64,000 nucleotides of DNA from Arenicola marina. Lineage: Eukaryota > Annelida > Polychaeta > Arenicolidae. Below the pieces are notes generated by a model. The model was given only the letters and a program-made list of their open reading frames with translations. It made no database searches and had not been told where the DNA came from. A program made the translations under genes and the position numbers. Positions 56,764-64,000 of this stretch are shown one piece after another. Numbering within the stretch: the first letter of the stretch is position 1; each line of letters begins with the position of its first letter. The stretch spans positions 2,790,001-2,854,000 of the forward strand of contig OZ025256.1 of the NCBI GenBank assembly GCA_964019135.1. The letters run 5' to 3'.

Positions 56764-59324
56764 GGGGGCTGGTGTTGGCGGGAGGAGGAGGGGGGTAGGG
56801 GGCTGGTGTTGGCGGGAGAAGGAGGGAGTAGGGGGCTGGTGTAGGCGGCAGCAGGATGGAGTAGGGTGTTGGTGTTGGCGGGAGGAGGGGGGTAGGGAGC
56901 TGGTGTTGGGGGAAGGAGGAGGGAATAGGGGGATGGTGTAGGCGGGAGGAGGAGGGGGTAGGGGGCTGGTGTTGGCGGGAGAAGGAGAGAGTAGGGGGTT
57001 GGTGTAGGCGGCAGCAGGATGGAGTAGGGTGTTGGTGTTGGCGGGAGGAGGGGGGTAGGGAGCTGGTGTTGGGGGAAGGAGGAGGGATTAGGGGGATGGT
57101 GTAGGCGGGAGGAGGAGGGTGGGGTGCTGGTGTTGGCGGAAGGAGGAGAGAGTAGGGACTGGTGTTGGCGGAAGGAGGAGGGACTAGGGGGCTGGTGTTG
57201 GCGGAAGGAGGGGGGTAGGGGGCTGGTGTTGGCGGGAGGAGGGGGGTAGGGAGCTGGTGTTGGCGGAAGGAGGAGGGAGCAGGGAGCTGGTGTTGGCGGG
57301 AGGAGGAGGGAGTAGGGGGCTGGTGTTGGCGGGAGGAGGGGGGTAGGGGGCTGGTGTTGGCGGGAGGAGGAGAGAGTAGGGAGCTGGTGTTGGCGGAAGG
57401 AGGAGGGAGTAGGGAGCTCGTGTTGGCGGGAGGAGGAGGGGGGTAGGGGGCTGGTGCTGGCGGGAGGAGGGGGGTAGGGAGCTGGTGTTGGCGGAAGGAG
57501 GAGGGAGTAGGGAGCTGGTGTTGGCGGGAGGAGGAGGGACTAGGGGGCTGGTGTTGGCGGGAGGAGGGGGGTAGGGAGCTGGTGTTGGCGGAAGGAGGAG
57601 GGAGTAGGGAGCTGGTGTTGGCGGGAGGAGGAGGGGGTAGGGGGCTGGTGTTGGCGGGAGGAGGAGGGAGTATTGGGCTGGTGTTGGCGGGAGGAGGAGG
57701 GGGTAGGGGGCTGGTGTTGGCGGGAGGAGGAGGGAGTAGGGGGCTGGTGTTGGCGGGAGGAGGAGGGAGTAGGGGGCTGGTGTTGGCGGGAGGAGGAAGG
57801 AGTAGAGGGCTGGTGTTGGTGGGAGAAGAAGGGAGTAGGGGGCTGGTGTAGGCGGCAGCAGGAGGGAGGAGGGTGTTGGTGTTGGCGGAAGGAGGAGGGG
57901 GTAGGGGGTTGGTTTAGGCGGAAGGATGAGGGAGTAGGGGGCTGGTGTTGGCGGGAGGAGGAGGGGGTAGGGGGCTGGTGTTGGCGGAAGAAGGAGGGAG
58001 GAGGGGGCTGGTGTTGGCGGAAGGAGGAGGGGGTAGGGGGCTGGTTTAGGCGGAAGGATGAGGGGGTAGGGAGCTGGTGTAGGCGGCAGGAGGAGGGAGT
58101 AGGGGGCTGGTGTTGGCGGAAGGACGAGGGTAGGGTTCTGGTGTTGGCGGAAGGAGGAGGGAGTAGGGGGCTGGTGTTGGCGGGAGGATGAGGGGGTAGG
58201 GGGCTGGTGTTGGCGGAAGAAGGAGGGAGGAGGGGGCTGTTGTTGGCGGAAGGAGGAGGGAGGAGGGGGCTGGTGTTGGCGGGAGGAGGAGGGGGTAGGG
58301 GGCTGGTGTAGGCGGGAGAAGGAGGGAGTAGGGGGCTGGTGTAGGCGGCAGCAGGATGGAGTAGGGTGTTGGTGTTGGCGGGAGGAGGGGGGTAGGGAGC
58401 TGGTGTTGGGGGAAGGAGGAGGGGGTAGGGGGCTGGTGTTGGCGGGAGAAGGAGGGAGTAGGGGGCTGGTGTAGGCGGCAGCAGGATGGAGTAGGGTGTT
58501 GGTGTTGGCGGGAGGAGGGGGGTAGGGAGCTGGTGTTGGGGGAAGGAGGAGGGATTAGGGGGATGGTGTAGGCGGGAGGAGGAGGGGGTAGGGGGCTGGT
58601 GTTGGCGGGAGAAGGAGAGAGTAGGGGGCTGGTGTAGGCGGCAGCAGGATGGAGTAGGGTGTTGGTGTTGGCGGGAGGAGGGAGGTAGGGAGCTGGTGTT
58701 GGGGGAAGGAGGAGGGATTAGGGGGATGGTGTAGGCGGGAGGAGGAGGGGGTAGGGGGCTGGTGTTGGCGGGAGAAGGAGGGAGTAGGGGGCTGGTGTTG
58801 GCGGAAGGAGGAGGGGGTAGGGGGCTCGTGTTGGCGGGAGAAGGAGGGAGTAGGGGGCTGGTATTGGCGGGAGAAGGAGGGGGTAGGGGGCTGGTGTAGG
58901 CGGGAGGTGGAGGGGGTAGGGGGCTGGTGTTGGCGGGAGAAGGAGGGAGTAGGAGGCTGGTGTTGGCGGAAGGAGGAGGGGGGTAGGGAGCTGGTGTTGG
59001 GGGAAGGAGGAGGGATTAGGGGGATGGTGTAGGCGGGAGGAGGAGGGATTAGGGGGATGGTGTAGGCGGGAGGAGGAGGGGGTAGGGGGCTTGTGCAGGC
59101 GGGAGGAGGAGGGAGTAGGGGGCTGGTGTTGGCGGGAGGAGGAGGGGGTAGGGGGCTGGTGTTGGGCTAAGGAGGAGGGATTAGGGGGATGGTGTAGGCG
59201 GGAGGAGGAGGGGGTAGAGGGCTGGTGTTGGGGGAAGGAGGAGGGATTAGGGGGATGGTGTAGGCGGGAGGAGGAGGGGGTAGGGGGCTGGTGTAGGCGG
59301 GAGGAGGAGGGAGTAGGGGGCTGG
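56764..59324. repeat. ~2.6-kb segment duplicated 33.9 kb away (right copy)
   Basis: Right copy of 22860-25420 with the same private variants. It differs by GGGCTTGTGCAGG at 59089 and GGGGCTCGTG near 58824. After 59324 the right copy gains an extra repeat of the preceding ~240 bp. Confidence 0.85.
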
Positions 59325-62300
59325 TGTTGGCGGGAGGAGGAGGGAGTAGGGGGCTGGTGTTGGCGGGAGGAGGAGGGGGTAGGGGGCTGGTGTTGGGCTA
59401 AGGAGGAGGGATTAGGGGGATGGTGTAGGCGGGAGGAGGAGGGGGTAGAGGGCTGGTGTTGGGGGAAGGAGGAGGGATTAGGGGGATGGTGTAGGCGGGA
59501 GGAGGAGGGGGTAGGGGGCTGGTGTAGGCGGGAGGAGGAGGGAGTAGGGGGCTGGTGTTGGCGGGAGGAGGGGGGTAGGGAGCTGGTGTTGGGGGAAGGA
59601 GGAGGGATTAGGGGGATGGTGTAGGCGGGAGGAGGAGGAATTAGGGGGATGGTGTAGGCGGGAGGAGGAGGGGGTAGGGGGCTGGTGTTGGCGGGAGAAG
59701 GAGGGAGTAGGGGGCTGGTGTAGGCGGGAGGAGGAGGAGGTAGGGGGCTGGTGTTGGCGGGAGAAGGAGGGAGTAGGGGGCTGGTGTAGGCGGGAGGAGG
59801 AGTGGGTAGGGGGCTGGTGTTGGCGGGAGAAGGAGGGAGTAGGGGGCTGGTGTTGGCGGGAGGAGGGGGGTAGGGAGCTGGTGTTGGGGGAAGGAGGAGG
59901 GATTAGGGGGATGGTGTAGGCGGGAGGAGGAGGGTAGGGTGCTGGTGTTGGCGGAAGGAGGAGAGAGTAGGGACTGGTGTTGGCGGAAGGAGGAGGGACT
60001 AGGGGGCTGGTGTTGGCGGAAGGAGGGGGGTAGGGGGCTGGTGTTGGCGGGAGGAGGGGGGTAGGGAGCTGGTGTTGGCGGAAGGAGGAGGGAGTAGGGA
60101 GCTGGTGTTGGCGGGAGGAGGAGGGGGTAGGGGGCTGGTGTTGGCGGGAGAAGGAGGGGGTAGGGGGCTGGTGTTGGCGGAAGGAGGAGGGAGTAGGGGG
60201 CTGGTGTTGGCGGAAGGAGGAGGGGGTAGGGGGCTGGTTTAGGCGGAAGGATGAGGGAGTAGGGGGCTGGTGTTGGCGGGAGGAGGAGGGGGTAGGGGGC
60301 TGGTGTTGGCGGAAGAAGGAGGGTGGAGGGGGCTGGTGTTGGCGGAAGGAGGAGGGGGTAGGGGGCTGGTTTAGGCGGAAGGATGAGGGGGTAGGGAGCT
60401 GGTGTAGGCGGCAGGAGGAGGGAGTAGGGGGCTGGTGTTGGCGGAAGGACGAGGGTAGGGTTCTGGTGTTGCGGAAGGAGGAGGGACTAGGGGGCTGGTG
60501 TTGGCGGGAGGAGGAGGGGGTAGGGGGCTGGTGTTTGCGGGATGAGGGAGTAGGGGGCTGGTGTTGGCGGAAGAAGGAGGGAGTAGGGGGCTGGTTTTGG
60601 CGGAAGGAGGGGGGTAGGGGGCTGGTGTAGGCGGGAGAAGGAGGGAGTAGGGGGCTGGTTTAGGCGGGAGGAGGAGGGGGTAGGGGGCTGGTGTTTGCGG
60701 GATGAGGGAGTAGGGGGCTGGTGTTGGCGGAAGAAGGAGGGAGTAGGGGGCTGGTTTTGGCGGAAGGAGGGGGGTAGGGGGCTGGTGTAGGCGGGAGAAG
60801 GAGGGAGTAGGGGGCTGGTTTAGGCGGGAGGAGGAGGGGGTAGGGGGCTGGTGTTTGCGGGATGAGGGAGTAGGGGGCTGGTGTTGGCGGAAGAAGGAGG
60901 GAGTAGGGGGCTGGTTTTGGCGGAAGGAGGGGGGTAGGGGGCTGGTGTTGGCGGGAGAAGGAGGGAGTAGGGGGCTGGTTTTGGCGGAAGGAGGGGGGTA
61001 GGGGGCTGGTGTAGGCGGGAGAAGGAGGGAGTAGGGGGCTGGTGTAGGCGGCAGCAGGATGGAGTAGGGTGTTGGTGTTGGCGGGAGGAGCGCGGTAGGG
61101 AGCTGGTGTTGGGGGAAGGAGGAGGGGGTAGGGGGCTGGTGTTGGCGGGAGGAGGAGGGGGTAGGGGGCTGGTGTAGGCGGGAGGAGGAGGGGGTAGGGG
61201 GCTGGTGCAGGCGGGAGGAGGAGGGAGTAGGGGGCTGGTGTTGGCGGGAGGAGGAGGGGGTAGGGGGCTGGTGTTGGGCTAAGGAGGAGGGATTAGGGGG
61301 ATGGTGTAGGCGGGAGGAGGAGGGGGTAGAGGGCTGGTGTTGGGGGAAGGAGGAGGGATTAGGGGGATGGTGTAGGCGGGAGGAGGAGGGGGTAGGGGGC
61401 TGGTGTAGGCGGGAGGAGGAGGGAGTAGGGGGCTGGTGTTGGCGGGAGGAGGAGGGAGTAGGGGGCTGGTGTTGGCGGGAGGAGGAGGGGGTAGGGGGCT
61501 GGTGTTGGGCTAAGGAGGAGGGATTAGGGGGATGGTGTAGGCGGGAGGAGGAGGGGGTAGAGGGCTGGTGTTGGGGGAAGGAGGAGGGATTAGGGGGATG
61601 GTGTAGGCGGGAGGAGGAGGGGGTAGGGGGCTGGTGTAGGCGGGAGGAGGAGGGAGTAGGGGGCTGGTGTTGGCGGGAGGAGGGGGGTAGGGAGCTGGTG
61701 TTGGGGGAAGGAGGAGGGATTAGGGGGATGGTGTAGGCGGGAGGAGGAGGAATTAGGGGGATGGTGTAGGCGGGAGGAGGAGGGGGTAGGGGGCTGGTGT
61801 TGGCGGGAGAAGGAGGGAGTAGGGGGCTGGTGTAGGCGGGAGGAGGAGGAGGTAGGGGGCTGGTGTTGGCGGGAGAAGGAGGGAGTAGGGGGCTGGTGTA
61901 GGCGGGAGGAGGAGTGGGTAGGGGGCTGGTGTTGGCGGGAGAAGGAGGGAGTAGGGGGCTGGTGTTGGCGGGAGGAGGGGGGTAGGGAGCTGGTGTTGGG
62001 GGAAGGAGGAGGGATTAGGGGGATGGTGTAGGCGGGAGGAGGAGGGTAGGGTGCTGGTGTTGGCGGAAGGAGGAGAGAGTAGGGACTGGTGTTGGCGGAA
62101 GGAGGAGGGACTAGGGGGCTGGTGTTGGCGGAAGGAGGGGGGTAGGGGGCTGGTGTTGGCGGGAGGAGGGGGGTAGGGAGCTGGTGTTGGCGGAAGGAGG
62201 AGGGAGTAGGGAGCTGGTGTTGGCGGGAGGAGGAGGGGGTAGGGGGCTGGTGTTGGCGGGAGAAGGAGGGGGTAGGGGGCTGGTGTTGGCGGAAGGAGGA

Positions 62301-63300
62301 GGGAGTAGGGGGCTGGTGTTGGCGGAAGGAGGAGGGGGTAGGGGGCTGGTTTAGGCGGAAGGATGAGGGAGTAGGGGGCTGGTGTTGGCGGGAGGAGGAG
62401 GGGGTAGGGGGCTGGTGTTGGCGGAAGAAGGAGGGTGGAGGGGGCTGGTGTTGGCGGAAGGAGGAGGGGGTAGGGGGCTGGTTTAGGCGGAAGGATGAGG
62501 GGGTAGGGAGCTGGTGTAGGCGGCAGGAGGAGGGAGTAGGGGGCTGGTGTTGGCGGAAGGACGAGGGTAGGGTTCTGGTGTTGCGGAAGGAGGAGGGACT
62601 AGGGGGCTGGTGTTGGCGGGAGGAGGAGGGGGTAGGGGGCTGGTGTTTGCGGGATGAGGGAGTAGGGGGCTGGTGTTGGCGGAAGAAGGAGGGAGTAGGG
62701 GGCTGGTTTTGGCGGAAGGAGGGGGGTAGGGGGCTGGTGTAGGCGGGAGAAGGAGGGAGTAGGGGGCTGGTTTAGGCGGGAGGAGGAGGGGGTAGGGGGC
62801 TGGTGTTTGCGGGATGAGGGAGTAGGGGGCTGGTGTTGGCGGAAGAAGGAGGGAGTAGGGGGCTGGTTTTGGCGGAAGGAGGGGGGTAGGGGGCTGGTGT
62901 AGGCGGGAGAAGGAGGGAGTAGGGGGCTGGTTTAGGCGGGAGGAGGAGGGGGTAGGGGGCTGGTGTTTGCGGGATGAGGGAGTAGGGGGCTGGTGTTGGC
63001 GGAAGAAGGAGGGAGTAGGGGGCTGGTTTTGGCGGAAGGAGGGGGGTAGGGGGCTGGTGTTGGCGGGAGAAGGAGGGAGTAGGGGGCTGGTTTTGGCGGA
63101 AGGAGGGGGGTAGGGGGCTGGTGTAGGCGGGAGAAGGAGGGAGTAGGGGGCTGGTGTAGGCGGCAGCAGGATGGAGTAGGGTGTTGGTGTTGGCGGGAGG
63201 AGCGCGGTAGGGAGCTGGTGTTGGGGGAAGGAGGAGGGGGTAGGGGGCTGGTGTTGGCGGGAGGAGGAGGGGGTAGGGGGCTGGTGTTGGCGGGAGAAGG
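59085..63300. repeat. 2,112-bp tandem duplication near right edge
   Basis: Copies about 59085-61190 and 61197-63300. GTGTTGGGCTAAGG at 59390/61502, GTGTTGCGG at 60467/62579 and GGAGCGCGG at 61088/63200 are all 2,112 bp apart. After 63300 the sequence resumes the order seen after 49.43 and 55.56 kb and runs off the window. Confidence 0.85.
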
Positions 63301-64000
63301 AGGGAGTAGGGGGCTGGTGTAGGCGGCAGCAGGATGGAGTAGGGTGTTGGTGTTGGCGGGAGGAGGGGGGTAGGGAGCTGGTGTTGGGGGAAGGAGGAGG
63401 GAATAGGGGGATGGTGTAGGCGGGAGGAGGAGGGGGTAGGGGGCTGGTGTTGGCGGGAGAAGGAGAGAGTAGGGTGCTGGTGTAGGCGGCAGCAGGATGG
63501 AGTAGGGTGTTGGTGTTGGCGGGAGGAGGGGGGTAGGGAGCTGGTGTTGGGGGAAGGAGGAGGGATTAGGGGGATGGTGTAGGCGGGAGGAGGAGGGGGT
63601 AGGGGGCTGGTGTTGGCGGGGAAAGGAGGGAGTAGGGGGCTGGTGTTGGCGGAAGGAGGAGGGGGTAGGGGGCTGGTGTTGGCGGGAGAAGGAGGGAGTA
63701 GGGGGCTGGTGTTGGCGGGAGAAGGAGGGAGTAGGGGGCTGGTGTTGGCGGAAGGAGGAGGGGGTAGGGAGCTGGTGTTGGGGGAAGGAGGAGGGATTAG
63801 GGGGATGGTGTAGGCGGGAGGAGGAGGGGGTAGGGGGCTGGTGTAGGCGGGAGGAGGAGGGAGTAGGGGGCTGGTGTTGGCGGGAGGAGGAGGGGGTAGG
63901 GGGCTGGTGTTGGGCTAAGGAGGAGGGATTAGGTGGATGGTGTAGGCGGGAGGAGGACGGGGTAGGGGGCTGGTGTTGGGGGAAGGAGGAGGGATTAGGG

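Larger units (their letters stand above)
7088..64000. repeat. giant G-rich minisatellite, ~33-bp unit, at least 56.9 kb, open at right edge
   Basis: The whole remainder of the window is one tandem array without interruption. The basic unit is about 33 bp: GGCTGGTGTTGGCGGGAG followed by GAGGAGGGAGTAGGG. Variants of 30-36 bp occur, on the order of 1,700 units. The plus strand is overwhelmingly purine; C occurs mainly in CTGG and GCGG. Recurrent unit types include GTGTCGGCAGAAGG, GTGTAGGCGGCAGCAGGATG, GTGTTGGGGGAAGG, GTGTTGGGCTAAGG, GGTTTAGGCGGAAGGATG and GTTGGTGGGAG. The array keeps frame over long stretches because the unit is a multiple of three, so long open frames on both strands are expected and are not genes. 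It shows several levels of higher-order repeat, listed separately. Confidence 0.98.

Noticed and set aside
7077-64000. Many plus-strand open frames with GWCWREEEGVG- or LVLAGGGGSRG-type repeats
   Set aside because: They are translations of the 33-bp unit in different phases. Their limits are set by single monomer variants, they overlap each other in several frames, and the composition follows from G-rich DNA. No start context, splice signal or non-repeat domain supports them.
7088-64000. CRISPR array
   Set aside because: Units are head to tail with no unique spacers between conserved repeats, and the context is that of an animal genome.
11220-64000. Telomere-like TTAGGG inside GGATTAGGGGGATGG monomers
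   Set aside because: The hexamer occurs singly within one monomer type at intervals of 33 bp or more and never in tandem, so this is not an interstitial telomere.
7088-64000. Exact Chi octamer GCTGGTGG
   Set aside because: I saw only the one-mismatch form GCTGGTGT; Chi also acts with bacterial RecBCD, so it is not a functional claim here.

Overview
The window looks like nuclear DNA of an animal. It has spliceosomal introns, L1/Tx1-type non-LTR retrotransposon ORFs, satellite DNA and a 200-N assembly gap, and no prokaryotic gene organisation. I cannot name the species.

Positions 1-7084 are a mosaic. A 27-bp satellite (1-449) runs in from the left edge and stops at the gap (450-649). Next, all on the minus strand, come parts of non-LTR retrotransposons. 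A frameshifted CCHC zinc-knuckle ORF1 is present twice: copy 1 at 650-1665 is cut by the gap, and copy 2 at 3791-5342 is complete apart from the frameshift. Each copy carries the same 5' leader. Between them lies an AT-rich ORF2 fragment (2014-3185) with an apparently complete endonuclease domain but no reverse transcriptase. It stops inside the 5' tandem repeats of copy 1. The two ORF1 copies are almost identical, which means either a very recent duplication or a misassembly at the gap.

From 5649 to 7084 there is a 15/18-bp minisatellite, a possible solo LTR (weak), and two minus-strand exons of an unrecognised protein-coding gene (6877-7036 and 6221-6582). These are joined by a 294-bp intron with good splice signals. 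The second exon ends in an in-frame 24-bp minisatellite that encodes an eight-residue repeat.

From about 7088 to the right edge (64000), roughly 56.9 kb and the dominant feature, is one uninterrupted G-rich minisatellite with a basic unit of about 33 bp (31, 32, 33 and other variants), on the order of 1,700 units. It is organised hierarchically: 96-bp and 336-bp higher-order repeats at the left end, a ~2.5-kb tandem pair, then blocks of 1.08, 2.05, 2.11, 2.8, 6.1, 24.0 and 33.9 kb spacing that share private variants. The array begins about 50 bp upstream of the acceptor of the 6877-7036 exon, so in the gene's orientation it sits in, or is, the preceding intron.

The long open frames in the array follow from the unit length and base composition, and I do not call them genes. 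I see no tRNA, rRNA, CRISPR array or complete intact gene. I do not claim a new biological system. The most unusual object is the giant hierarchical minisatellite and its position against a splice acceptor.
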